A stretch of DNA of 64,000 nt from positions 1-64,000 of the forward strand of contig NZ_CP165647.1 in assembly GCF_041199985.1 (NCBI RefSeq). The letters run 5' to 3'. The DNA is from Leptotrichia sp. HSP-536. Its GTDB lineage: Bacteria; Fusobacteriota; Fusobacteriia; Fusobacteriales; Leptotrichiaceae. Of the stretch, positions 1-7,951 are shown piece after piece. Each line of letters opens with the position of its first letter. The first letter of the stretch is position 1. Under the pieces are notes generated by a model, which was not told the DNA's origin, made no database searches, and was given only the letters and a program-made list of their open reading frames with translations. A program made the translations under genes and the position numbers.

Positions 1-1356
1 ATGAACGTTGGAAAATTGTGGGAAAAAATAAAGAAGATTATGAAAAAAAGAGTAAGTGAAGCAGAATTTGAAGCATTTTTTAAAAATGTGGAAGCAACTA
101 AACTGGAAGATAATAAATTGACTCTAGTATGTAATTCAAAGCTGATACAGCAGAATGTCGGGAAGCATAAGGGTCAAATGGAAGAAATTGCAGAAATTAT
201 AACAGATGAGATAATAACTATAGGTTTTGAAATAAAAAAACAGGATATAATGTCATATAAACCTGAAATTCATAGCTTTTCACGAGAGTCAAAAGGAAAA
301 TCACCAGTAATTCATACTGGATTAAATCCAAAGCACAGGTTTGACAACTTTATTGTCGGTGAAAACAGTAAACTGGCCTACAATGCCTGTCTTGCAGTTG
401 TAAATAATGCAACTCCTGTTTATAATCCACTTTTTATTTATGGAAGTTCAGGACTTGGAAAAACTCATCTGATGCAGGCTGTAGGAAATGAAATATTAGA
501 AAATAATCCAAATAAGCGTGTCTATTATTCAACATCGGAAGAATTTGCAAATGAGTTCTTTAAGGTGCTGAATGGCGGGCGGATTCAATATTTCAGGGAT
601 ACATTCAGGGCATTGGATGTGCTTTTGCTGGATGATATACAGTTCTTTGAAAAGGTTTTTGGACGTGGGGAAGGAACTGTGGAAGAAGAGTTTTTCCACA
701 CATTTAACAAGTTGCAGGAGCTTGGAAAACAGATAATAATGATTAGCGACAAGTCGCCAAAAGAGATAAAGAATCTCTCAAAGCGTCTGGAATCACGTTT
801 TTTATCAGGATTAACTGTTGAAATCCAGAGTCCGGGCTTTGAAACGAGAATGATGATATTGAAAAATATGGCAAAAACTCAGGATATAGAAATAGACGAC
901 AGTATTCTGGAATATATTTCAGATTCTTTGAATACAAATGTAAGGGAACTTGAAGGAACATTGACAAATCTAAATGCCCGTGCAAAACTTCTAAATGAAA
1001 AAATAACATTGCAGCTGGTTCAGGAAATGCTTATGCACAATGTAAAGCGTGAACAGTCAAAAATAACAGCAAGAAAGGTGATGGAGATGATTTCTTCGCA
1101 GTACGGCGTCGCTATAGCCGATATGACATCTAAAAAACGACAGAAAAAAGTCGTTGAAACAAGGCAAATTGCAATGTATGTATTAAAACACAACGATGAC
1201 CTGGACTTAAGTCTGACTGCAATTGGAGGACTTTTCGGTGGAAAAGACCACAGTACAGTTATAAGCAGTATAAGGAAAGTTGAAAAAAAAACTCAGGAAG
1301 ATGTGCTGTTTAAGAAAGAAATAGATACATTGAGCAAAAAAATATTTAAAGCATAA
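1..1356 (+). CDS. dnaA: Chromosomal replication initiator protein DnaA
   Basis: Replication initiator: binds DnaA boxes, oligomerises with ATP and melts the origin. The 451-residue product has a short domain I, a linker, then an AAA+ module starting near HRFDNFIVG. Walker A is GSSGLGKTH (about residue 150) and Walker B is LLLDDIQF. The C-terminal domain IV carries the DNA-binding signature GKDHSTVI. Length matches the family. The ATG is the first base of the window, so promoter and RBS are not visible. The origin-like box cluster lies immediately downstream. Confidence 0.97.
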   Translation: MNVGKLWEKIKKIMKKRVSEAEFEAFFKNVEATKLEDNKLTLVCNSKLIQQNVGKHKGQMEEIAEIITDEIITIGFEIKKQDIMSYKPEIHSFSRESKGKSPVIHTGLNPKHRFDNFIVGENSKLAYNACLAVVNNATPVYNPLFIYGSSGLGKTHLMQAVGNEILENNPNKRVYYSTSEEFANEFFKVLNGGRIQYFRDTFRALDVLLLDDIQFFEKVFGRGEGTVEEEFFHTFNKLQELGKQIIMISDKSPKEIKNLSKRLESRFLSGLTVEIQSPGFETRMMILKNMAKTQDIEIDDSILEYISDSLNTNVRELEGTLTNLNARAKLLNEKITLQLVQEMLMHNVKREQSKITARKVMEMISSQYGVAIADMTSKKRQKKVVETRQIAMYVLKHNDDLDLSLTAIGGLFGGKDHSTVISSIRKVEKKTQEDVLFKKEIDTLSKKIFKA

Positions 1357-2004
1357 AATGTGTTATTTGGTGAAAATGTGGAAACATTGTGGAAAACTAT
1401 GTGGAAAAGTCAGAGAGAAAATTTAAAAGTTTTCCACAGTGGAAAACTTTTTCCACAAAAAAATTAATTAACTAACGATGATTAAATTATTAAATAATAC
1501 TAAAATAAATAAAATATAAATATAGAATGTGGAAAACTTAAAAATTTTTTCCACAGTATGTGAAAAAGTTATCCACATTATTGCTGAAAAAAAATAATAA
1601 AGCAGTTATTATAATAAGAGAATTTGTGGAAAACTAATCATGAATTGTGGAAAACTCAAATATAGTTATCCACAATTTGAAAAAAAGTTATCCACATTTG
1701 TGGAAAACTCAAAAATTATTTAAATATAATTAATTAATAATTGGGATAAAATGATAAAAATAAAAAAATAAGAAAGTTTTCCACAATAGTAAAAAACTTA
1801 TCCACAATGCAATGTGGAAAACTATTCATACAGCAAATCTTTTAAAAATCAGTATAAAATGTAATTGTGGAAAAGATGTGGAAAACTATGTGGAAAAAGT
1901 TTTCCACAATAAAATTGAGTTTTCCACAAAAAATTTAAGCATAAATTTGGTTAATGATTGAAATTTAAATATAAAGAAAAAATTTAGGAGGAAATAATAG
2001 GAAT
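1357..2004. other. oriC: Replication origin (oriC) with dense DnaA-box cluster
   Basis: This noncoding stretch holds 20 exact 9-mers. Sixteen are TTTTCCACA or its complement (starts 1388, 1400, 1430, 1449, 1528, 1547, 1625, 1646, 1699, 1777, 1813, 1866, 1877, 1889, 1900, 1920). Four are TTATCCACA (1569, 1666, 1688, 1798). A near match starts at 1378. Boxes occur in both orientations in clusters, separated by box-free AT-rich stretches (about 1458-1527, 1578-1624, 1708-1776, 1822-1865), which are candidate unwinding regions. Position between dnaA and recF is the common bacterial origin site. Which AT stretch melts cannot be told from sequence alone. Confidence 0.93.
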
Positions 2005-2232
2005 ATGGAAAAAGAAATTGAAGAAGTAGTGATAAACACTGAGTTTATAAAATTAGATCAGTTTTTAAAATGGGCAAATTTTACAGGTTCTGGAGTGGAA
2101 GCGAAAATATTTATTCAAAATGGTGAAGTAAAAGTAAACAACGCTGTGGAAACTAGACGTGGGAAAAAAATTTATGATGGGGATGTTGTGGAGTTTGCTG
2201 GAGAGAAAGTTGTTGTAAGAACAAAACACTAA
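2005..2232 (+). CDS. S4-domain RNA-binding protein, YaaA/RlbA-like
   Basis: A 75-residue protein that is almost entirely one S4 RNA-binding domain: IKLDQFLKWAN, then the loop GEVKVNNAVETRRGKKIYDGD and a terminal VEFAGEKVVV. A small S4 protein between dnaA/dnaN and recF is a conserved arrangement in many Firmicutes and fusobacteria; its cellular role is poorly defined. The start is preceded by a good RBS (TTAGGAGG at about 1984). dnaN is not present between dnaA and recF here. Confidence 0.88.
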   Translation: MEKEIEEVVINTEFIKLDQFLKWANFTGSGVEAKIFIQNGEVKVNNAVETRRGKKIYDGDVVEFAGEKVVVRTKH

Positions 2233-2355
2233 ATAGCTTGTTGATTTAATAAAAATATAAATAATAGTGAAAGTAGGCTGTAGGGAATTTAAGGGGAAAT
2301 TTTTTAGGAAGAAATTTATAGAGGCTTAGTCAAGTGTGAAAGGGAAGAAATAGCG

Positions 2356-3444
2356 ATGTATTTGGATCAGATTAGTTTTAATAACTTTCGCTGCCTTGTG
2401 GATGGGAAGTTGAAGTTTGACAGGTATTTTAATTTAATATACGGAAAGAATGGACAGGGGAAGACATCGCTTATCGAGGCTGTCTATTTTTTAGCTACGG
2501 GGAAAAGTTTTAGGACTAAGAAGGTGAAGGAGATACGCAAGTATAACTTGAACAGGCTGATTGTATTTGGAAAGTATAGACATAAGGATTTGTCGGAAAA
2601 TATTATTGCTATTGATGTGAATGAGGATAAGAAGGATTTTTATATTAACAGGGGAAAAAATAAATATATAAATTATGTGGGGCTACTCAATAGTATTTCG
2701 TTTATTCCTGAGGATATTGAGCTGATTATTGGGAATCCCAGCGTTAGAAGAAATTTTTTTAATTATGAGATTTCACAGGCGAAAAAGGAGTATTTGCAGG
2801 CGATTGTGAATTTTGAGAAAATATTGAAGGTGCGAAACAAACTTATAAAGGAAAAAAAGACTGGCGAGGAAATTTATAAGATCTACAATGAAAAATTTAT
2901 TGAGGAAGGGCTGAATATCGTTTTAAACAGGCGTGAATTTATAAAAAAGCTGTCAATTCTTCTAAATTTGAATTATCGTAAATTATTTGATGAAAATTCG
3001 GAGCTGAAATTGAAATATGACTGTTTTCTTGGGGATGTGGAAAAGAAAACTAGAGAAAAACTAAAGGAAAAATTTGAAGTGCTATGCAAAAGGAAAAGCG
3101 AGAGAGAAAAGTTTCTTGGATACAGCCTGCTCGGTCCCCAAAAAGATGATTTTATCTTTGAGCTGAATGGAAAAAATGCAAAGGCATATTCTTCGCAAGG
3201 GGAGAAAAAATCTATAATATTTTCGCTAAAAATTTCAGAAATTGATATTTTAATAAAGGAAAAAAAGGAGTATCCGATATTTATAATGGACGACATCGCT
3301 TCGTATTTTGATGAAGTCAGAAAAAAAAGTATTTTAAGTTATTTTGTAAATAAAAAAATCCAATGTTTTATAACTTCGACAGAGGATTTAGGCATAGAAG
3401 GGAAAAAATTTATTGTAGAAAAGGGGAAAATAATTAATGAATAA
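2356..3444 (+). CDS. recF: DNA replication and repair protein RecF
   Basis: SMC-like ABC ATPase that loads RecA at single-strand gaps together with RecO and RecR. Of 362 residues, the N-terminus holds Walker A in YGKNGQGKTSLIEA (about residues 30-43). The ABC signature region is SSQGEKKSI (near residue 280) and Walker B is YPIFIMDDIAS. Length is normal for the family. It lies 123 bp after the S4 gene and 14 bp before the DciA-like gene, so the latter two are probably co-transcribed. Confidence 0.95.
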   Translation: MYLDQISFNNFRCLVDGKLKFDRYFNLIYGKNGQGKTSLIEAVYFLATGKSFRTKKVKEIRKYNLNRLIVFGKYRHKDLSENIIAIDVNEDKKDFYINRGKNKYINYVGLLNSISFIPEDIELIIGNPSVRRNFFNYEISQAKKEYLQAIVNFEKILKVRNKLIKEKKTGEEIYKIYNEKFIEEGLNIVLNRREFIKKLSILLNLNYRKLFDENSELKLKYDCFLGDVEKKTREKLKEKFEVLCKRKSEREKFLGYSLLGPQKDDFIFELNGKNAKAYSSQGEKKSIIFSLKISEIDILIKEKKEYPIFIMDDIASYFDEVRKKSILSYFVNKKIQCFITSTEDLGIEGKKFIVEKGKIINE

Positions 3445-3458
3445 AAAGAGGATGAAAA

Positions 3459-4499
3459 ATGGAAGGAATTAAGGATTTAAAAAATTTGGCATTAGAAGCG
3501 ATTGAGAAAAGAAGCTCACTTTTAAAGAATGAAAAATATATTTTGTGGAAAATCAAGAAAAACTGGACACAGATTGTGAACGGTCCTATTGGCGAAAAAA
3601 CTTATCCAAAGAGCTTGTTTAATGGAAATCTGGCTGTAGTGATTAATGATGGGATTATTTATCATACGACGATAATGTATGCGGAAAATATAAAGGATAA
3701 AATAAATACCTTTTTGAATGGGAAATTTTTGGAAAGCATTGAATTTGTAAAGGTAAATTACAAAATAAAACGCGATTTGCTGGATGAGCTTATTGAAAAT
3801 GAGGAAAAAGAGGACGATTCGGGCTGGAGAAATTCCGAGAGGAATATTAGGGAAAGCAGGATAAATATAGAATCTGAAAATAAAATTACAGAAAAAGTGA
3901 AGGATATTGTGCTTTCTACGGAAGAAATTAAAGAAATTCACGAGAATATTGATAAAATTGATAAAAAGTATGAAGATATTGCCAGAAGGCTGGAAAAAAT
4001 TGCAATAAAGCTGAAAAAGAGGGAAAAATATCTGAAAAATAACGGATATATTGAATGTGAAAATTGTAAAGTTTTATTTTTACAGGAAAGTAAAGAGAAA
4101 ATGTGCTTTGAATGCAGAATGGAAGAGGAAAATCGAAAATTTCAAAATATGTCAAATTTAATAAGAAATAATCCATATATATCTGAAAAACAGGCGGTAA
4201 GAATGACAAATACTGATAAATCCACATATTACAAGGCACGAGATATTTTGGCACAGCAGACTTATAACGACATGCTTTATTATTGCCTTGAAAAAAACAA
4301 GGAAATTTCGTTAAATGAAGATTATGAATTTGAAATTCGGAGTGAATCAAGGGAAGATGTGGAAAAATTTATAAAAAATTATGTGGATTATAAAATTGGG
4401 AGCGATAATGAGGACGTTTTTAAGATTGAGAGAAAGTGGGCTTTGAGAAGGCTGCGGAAGGATATGAGATTTAGGTTGGAAAATAGTAGGAGATATTAG
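3459..4499 (+). CDS. DUF721/DciA-like protein with C-terminal extension and Cys4 motif
   Basis: The first ~100 residues (KIKKNWTQIVNGPIGEKTYPKSLFNGNLAVVINDG...) look like the DUF721/DciA fold, whose best-known member loads or recruits the replicative helicase. The remaining ~240 residues are unusual. They include a charged predicted coiled coil (about 130-195) and CENCKVLFLQESKEKMCFEC (near 200-219), whose two CxxC pairs could bind zinc. A helical C-terminal region follows. Start ATG 14 bp after recF, preceded by GAGGATG. The replication neighbourhood supports a helicase-loading or origin role, but the tail's function is unknown to me. Confidence 0.7.
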   Translation: MEGIKDLKNLALEAIEKRSSLLKNEKYILWKIKKNWTQIVNGPIGEKTYPKSLFNGNLAVVINDGIIYHTTIMYAENIKDKINTFLNGKFLESIEFVKVNYKIKRDLLDELIENEEKEDDSGWRNSERNIRESRINIESENKITEKVKDIVLSTEEIKEIHENIDKIDKKYEDIARRLEKIAIKLKKREKYLKNNGYIECENCKVLFLQESKEKMCFECRMEEENRKFQNMSNLIRNNPYISEKQAVRMTNTDKSTYYKARDILAQQTYNDMLYYCLEKNKEISLNEDYEFEIRSESREDVEKFIKNYVDYKIGSDNEDVFKIERKWALRRLRKDMRFRLENSRRY

Positions 4500-4614
4500 T
4501 TATAATATCAAGGTTATTTTGCAGTTGTTTTATAATTAAAAATGCAGTGTAATAAATGAGAAAAATTTATATTTAACTTGGAAGATTGACAAAAAATATT
4601 TAGAGAGGAAACTT

Positions 4615-5064
4615 ATGGCAAAAAATAATCAAGATCTTATGGTCCCTGGAAATGCAATAGAAAGATCTCATAAAAATATTTTTGAAATTGCTAATTTTAT
4701 GTTATCAGAATTGCATTTTCCTTATGTTATATTTTTAGAAGGTTCTAATTTTTTGACAGAAAATATTTCAATTGAAAGACCTGATGGACGAATAGTTGTA
4801 TTAAATTATGATTCAGGAGCATTAAATAGATTAGACAGATTATCTTCTGCAAATTATGGAATGCCGTTTAATACCAATTTATGTGTAAATAAATTTATAA
4901 AACACAAGGATAGAACCATAATGCTTCAAGCAGCTTCTATATATACAACAGGTAATGGAAGTAGATGGAAACCCGAGGAAATTTTTGATATTATGTTGGA
5001 AATTTCAGAAACATCGCTTCAAATGTTAGGAAGAGATATTTTTAAACAGATTACTAAAAAATAA
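4615..5064 (+). pseudogene. EcoRI-family restriction endonuclease, C-terminal half only
   Basis: The 149 residues match the C-terminal half of EcoRI/RsrI as I remember it: NAIERSHKN, FPYVIFLEGSNFLTENISI, LNRLDRL.ANYGMP, IMLQAASIYT and LGRDIF are all recognisable. The EcoRI base-recognition residues (Glu144-Arg145 in AIERSHKN, Arg200/203 in NRLDRL) are kept. The N-terminal half with the catalytic PD-(D/E)xK residues (Asp91, Glu111, Lys113 in EcoRI) is absent, and nothing like it lies in the 115 bp upstream. A usable RBS (GAGAGGAA) and ATG precede the fragment, so it could still be translated, but it cannot cut as it stands. Confidence 0.82.
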
Positions 5065-5081
5065 TTATAACAGGGGGAATA

Positions 5082-5339
5082 ATGAGAAAGAATGAAAATG
5101 ATTTTCTAAGAAAGGCAAAGAAAAATAAAAATGATGAATTTTATACACGATTAGGAGATATAGAAAGAGAACTGCAATATTACGAAAAACACTTTAAAAA
5201 TAAAATAGTTTTTTGTAATTGCGACGATCCTGTAACAAGTAATTTTTTTAACAAAAGAGCAAGAAGCCTCCGGCTTCTAAAAGCGGGAGATGAATTGCTT
5301 TTTTTTGTAAAAAAAATTGAAAAAAGGATATATTTATGA
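5082..5339 (+). pseudogene. EcoRI-family adenine methyltransferase, N-terminal fragment
   Basis: Residues 1 to about 57 match the start of M.EcoRI-type methylases: KAKK.K.DEFYTRLGDIERELQYYEKHF.NKIVFCNCDDP..SNFF. After SNFF the similarity stops abruptly, and the remaining ~28 codons read into a sequence resembling an IS200/IS605 right end. The AdoMet-binding and catalytic regions of the ~300-residue enzyme are missing, so no activity is expected. It sits 17 bp after the endonuclease fragment, the same R-then-M order as in EcoRI. The remainder of the gene is not found on the far side of the insertion. Confidence 0.8.
5262..5290 (+). repeat. Remnant of an IS200/IS605-type right-end hairpin
   Basis: A hairpin with arms AGAAGCC / GGCTTCT followed by AAAAGCGGGAG. 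The right end of the downstream IS element (6959-6985) has arms AGAAGC / GCTTCT followed by the same AAAAGCGGGAG, in the same orientation. This implies that a related element's end is embedded in the broken methyltransferase gene. Confidence 0.6.
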
Positions 5340-5381
5340 TATAATTTATTCAGTGAAGTAATATAAAAGTAGGTAATAATA

Positions 5382-5780
5382 ATGTCATATAATAGTAATT
5401 ATCATTCAGTATTTGATATAAATTATCATATGATTTTTTGTATAAAATATCGAAGAGAAGTCATTAATGATGAAATTTCTAATAGATTGAAAGAGATTTT
5501 TGAAAAAATATGTCCGAAGTATAACATTGTTCTTAAAGAATGGGAACATGATGCTGATCATATTCATATGTTGATTAATGCTATGCCTAATACTGAACTT
5601 TCTAAGTTTGTAAATACTTACAAAAGTGCTTCCAGCAGACTGATAAAAAAAGAATTTCCTGAAATAAGGAGAAGATTGTGGAAAGAATATTTTTGGAGTA
5701 GAAGTTACTTAGTTGTAAGTGTTGGAGGTGCACTGTCAGAGATAATTAAAAAATATATTCAAAATCAAAAGGAGGTGTAA
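5382..5780 (+). CDS. tnpA: IS200/IS605 family transposase TnpA (Y1 HUH)
   Basis: Single-strand DNA transposase that excises and inserts the element at subterminal hairpins through a tyrosine intermediate. The 132 residues carry the HUH motif in DADHIHMLINA and a C-terminal helix with the expected catalytic tyrosine in IIKKYIQNQ. FWSRSYLVVSVGG is also typical. Length is normal for a complete enzyme. Start ATG follows GTAGGTAATAATA, a modest RBS. It ends 4 bp before tnpB. Nothing in the reading frame suggests inactivation. Confidence 0.92.
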   Translation: MSYNSNYHSVFDINYHMIFCIKYRREVINDEISNRLKEIFEKICPKYNIVLKEWEHDADHIHMLINAMPNTELSKFVNTYKSASSRLIKKEFPEIRRRLWKEYFWSRSYLVVSVGGALSEIIKKYIQNQKEV

Positions 5781-5784
5781 TTTC

Positions 5785-6882
5785 ATGAAATATAATTTAG
5801 CATTCAAATACAGAATTTATCCAAATAAAGATCAAGAATTATTGATAAACAAGACTTTTGGATGTGTTCGTTTTGTTTACAATACAATTTTGTACACTGC
5901 GAATAAAATTTATGAAGAAACTGGAAAAAATAAAATAATTACACCTGCTAGTTTGAAAAGTGAAAACCAATTTTTGAAAGAAGTAGACAGTCTGGCACTT
6001 TCAAATGCTCAATTGAATGTAAAACGATCGTTTACGAATTTCTTTCAGAAGAGAGCGAAGTTTCCGAGGTTCAAATCTAAAAAGACTAGTGTTAAAAGTT
6101 ATACGACAAATTGTGTGAACAATTCAATACGAATTGAGGAAAACAAATATTTGGTTTTGCCAAAATTGAAAAAAATTAAATTAAAATATCATAGAGAAAT
6201 ACCGAAGGATTACAAGATAAAGTCAGTAACATTGACAAACAGTAATGGAAATTACTATGTTTCTGTCTTGACAGAATTTGAAAAAGAAATTCAAAAAATG
6301 CCAAGTAGTGATAAAGTAATTGGACTTGATTTTTCAATGTCTGAATTATTTGTCAGTTCTGAAAACCAAAGGGCTGATTATCCAAAATATTTTAGGATGT
6401 TAGAAGAAAAATTAAAGAAATCACAGAAATCATTGTCAAGGAAAGTAAAATTTTCTAAAAATTGGTATAAGCAAAAAGCGAAGATATCAAAATTACATGA
6501 GTATATCAAGAATTGTCGAAGAGATTTTTTGCATAAGTTATCGAAAAAATTGTCCAAAGAACATAATGCTGTGATTGTCGAGGATTTGAATATGAAAGGG
6601 ATGAGCCAGGCATTAAATTTTGGGAAAAGTGTAGGAGATAATGGATGGGGAATGTTTTTGAGGATGCTTGAGTATAAGTTGATGTTTTTAGGAAAGCAAT
6701 TTTTAAAAATAGATAAGTGGTTTCCGTCGTCGAAAACTTGCAGTAAATGTGGAAATGTTAAAGAGGAGCTGAAATTATCAGAAAGAAACTATAAATGTGA
6801 GTTCTGTGGAATTTAGATTGATAGAGATTACAATGCGGCACTGAATATAAGAAACATTGGAAAAGAGATGTTGAAATATTAG
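5785..6882 (+). pseudogene. tnpB: RNA-guided nuclease TnpB, interrupted by in-frame amber codon
   Basis: TnpB is the IS605 accessory RNA-guided endonuclease, ancestor of Cas12. The N-terminal helix-turn-helix (YNLAFKYRIYPNKDQE), RuvC-I (IGLDFSMSELFV), RuvC-II (VIVEDLNMKGM) and zinc finger (CSKCGN...CEFCG) are intact. A TAG at 6814-6816 ends the 343-residue product right after the zinc finger. The same frame resumes with IDRDYNAALNIRNIGKEMLKY to a stop at 6880-6882. That lost tail contains the RuvC-III aspartate (DRDYNAA), so the truncated protein should lack nuclease activity unless the amber codon is read through. No frameshift is needed to explain it. Confidence 0.9.
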
Positions 6883-6993
6883 GAAATAAAAAGACAGGGC
6901 AGGAACTGCCCGAAGAGCTTGGTAAATATATTTGGCTAACAAAAGAAGATACTTCCCAAGAAGCTTCCGCTTCTAAAAGCGGGAGTAGTTCAC
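6883..6993 (+). ncRNA. Right end of IS element, candidate omega RNA scaffold
   Basis: In IS605 elements the TnpB guide RNA (omega/reRNA) scaffold is encoded at the right end, reading out into flanking DNA. Here the 111 bp after the tnpB frame contain a hairpin GGGCAG-GAA-CTGCCC (6897-6911). The terminal hairpin AGAAGC/GCTTCT (6959-6974) is followed by AAAAGCGGGAG and TTCAC. Any guide would start at about 6994. Transcription cannot be shown from sequence. Confidence 0.4.
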
Positions 6994-7081
6994 TTAAAAA
7001 ATTACAATAATTCCTAAAAATATGATAAAATAATATATCTTAACTATTTGATTTAAAAAATTTGAAAGAAGGGAAAAAGAA

Positions 7082-7873
7082 ATGAAGAAAACATTTTTGA
7101 TAATTGGGATGCTCTTGGGAATTAATGGATTTTCAGATAAAAATGTTAATAAAAATAATGTGAAAATAAAGCAGTCTGTGATTGCTACGACGTACACTTA
7201 TCCAGATGGAAAAAATTCGTTTTGGAGTGATGTTTTGACACTTGGGAAAGATAAAGTTCCTTATGTTTTGATAAATCCAAATAATGGAGCTGGAAAAAAG
7301 ATTGAAGTGAATTATGCGGATCAGATTAAGAAAAATAAAGAAGCTGGAATTAAGAATATTGCCTATATTCCGACAACTTATCAGAGAAGAAATATTAATG
7401 ACGTGAAAGCGGAAGTTGACAGATACTTTGAATTTTATGGGACAGATAACATAAATGGATTTTTCTTTGATGAAATATCGTCAAATACTTCTCAGCAAAT
7501 AAAATATATGAAGGAAGTTTTTGAGTATGTGAAAAATAAATCCCAAAGTAATCTTGTAATTGCCAATCCTGGAGCAGCAATTTCAGACGGAATTTCACCG
7601 TATGCAGATATTTTTGTGACAAGCGAGGTAAGTGCAAATACATATATTAATAAATTCGAAAAACCAAAATTTAGTTTTGAAAATAACCAGTCAAATGCAA
7701 AACATATCTGGCATATTGTGCATAGTGCTGCTCCAAAGGAGTATGCTGAGATCATAAGGCTGTCAAGAGAGAGAAATGCTGGGTGGCTGATGATAACGGA
7801 CGATATTATGCCAAATCCTTATGACAGGAAACCGTCTAAATTTATAGAAATGGTAAATATGATTAATAATTAA
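7082..7873 (+). CDS. Secreted spherulation-specific family 4 (Spherulin-4-like) protein
   Basis: A 263-residue protein with an N-terminal signal peptide (KKTFLIIGMLLGINGFS) and a TIM-barrel-like body. Typical family-4 spherulin landmarks are PYVLINPNNGAG, KNIAYIPTTYQRR, an acidic strand end GFFFDE, and VIANPGA. Related fungal and bacterial proteins act as glycoside hydrolases on galactosaminogalactan-type polymers (GH135/GH114), so a role in exopolysaccharide cleavage is plausible but inferred. The acidic residues in GFFFDE are candidate catalytic residues. RBS GAAGGG before the ATG. The gene stands alone, with a TPR gene 78 bp downstream. Confidence 0.72.
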   Translation: MKKTFLIIGMLLGINGFSDKNVNKNNVKIKQSVIATTYTYPDGKNSFWSDVLTLGKDKVPYVLINPNNGAGKKIEVNYADQIKKNKEAGIKNIAYIPTTYQRRNINDVKAEVDRYFEFYGTDNINGFFFDEISSNTSQQIKYMKEVFEYVKNKSQSNLVIANPGAAISDGISPYADIFVTSEVSANTYINKFEKPKFSFENNQSNAKHIWHIVHSAAPKEYAEIIRLSRERNAGWLMITDDIMPNPYDRKPSKFIEMVNMINN

Positions 7874-7951
7874 GTTTGTAGTATTCAAATCTTAAAATTA
7901 TCTGGTTTTTATTGGTTGATTGAAAAAGATATAAATATAAATGGAGAAAAA

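Larger units (their letters stand above)
5340..6993 (+). mobile_element. IS200/IS605-family element (tnpA + degraded tnpB)
   Basis: A Y1 transposase gene and a tnpB gene in the same orientation, 4 bp apart, followed by a hairpin-rich right end. The right boundary is placed at about 6993, after the terminal hairpin and TTCAC. The left boundary is not resolved and could lie anywhere between the remnant hairpin (5262-5290) and tnpA. No terminal inverted repeats or target duplication are expected for this family. tnpA looks intact, tnpB does not. Confidence 0.8.

Noticed and set aside
1378..1928. Repeated TGTGGAAAA/TTTTCCACA units that look like a short-repeat or CRISPR-like array
   Set aside because: Units are 9 bp, occur in both orientations at irregular spacing and match DnaA boxes next to dnaA. 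No CRISPR repeat/spacer pattern was seen anywhere in the window.
6994..7197. Minus-strand hydrophobic frame upstream of the spherulin-like gene
   Set aside because: It is antisense to the signal peptide and leader of the spherulin-like gene and has no start signal.
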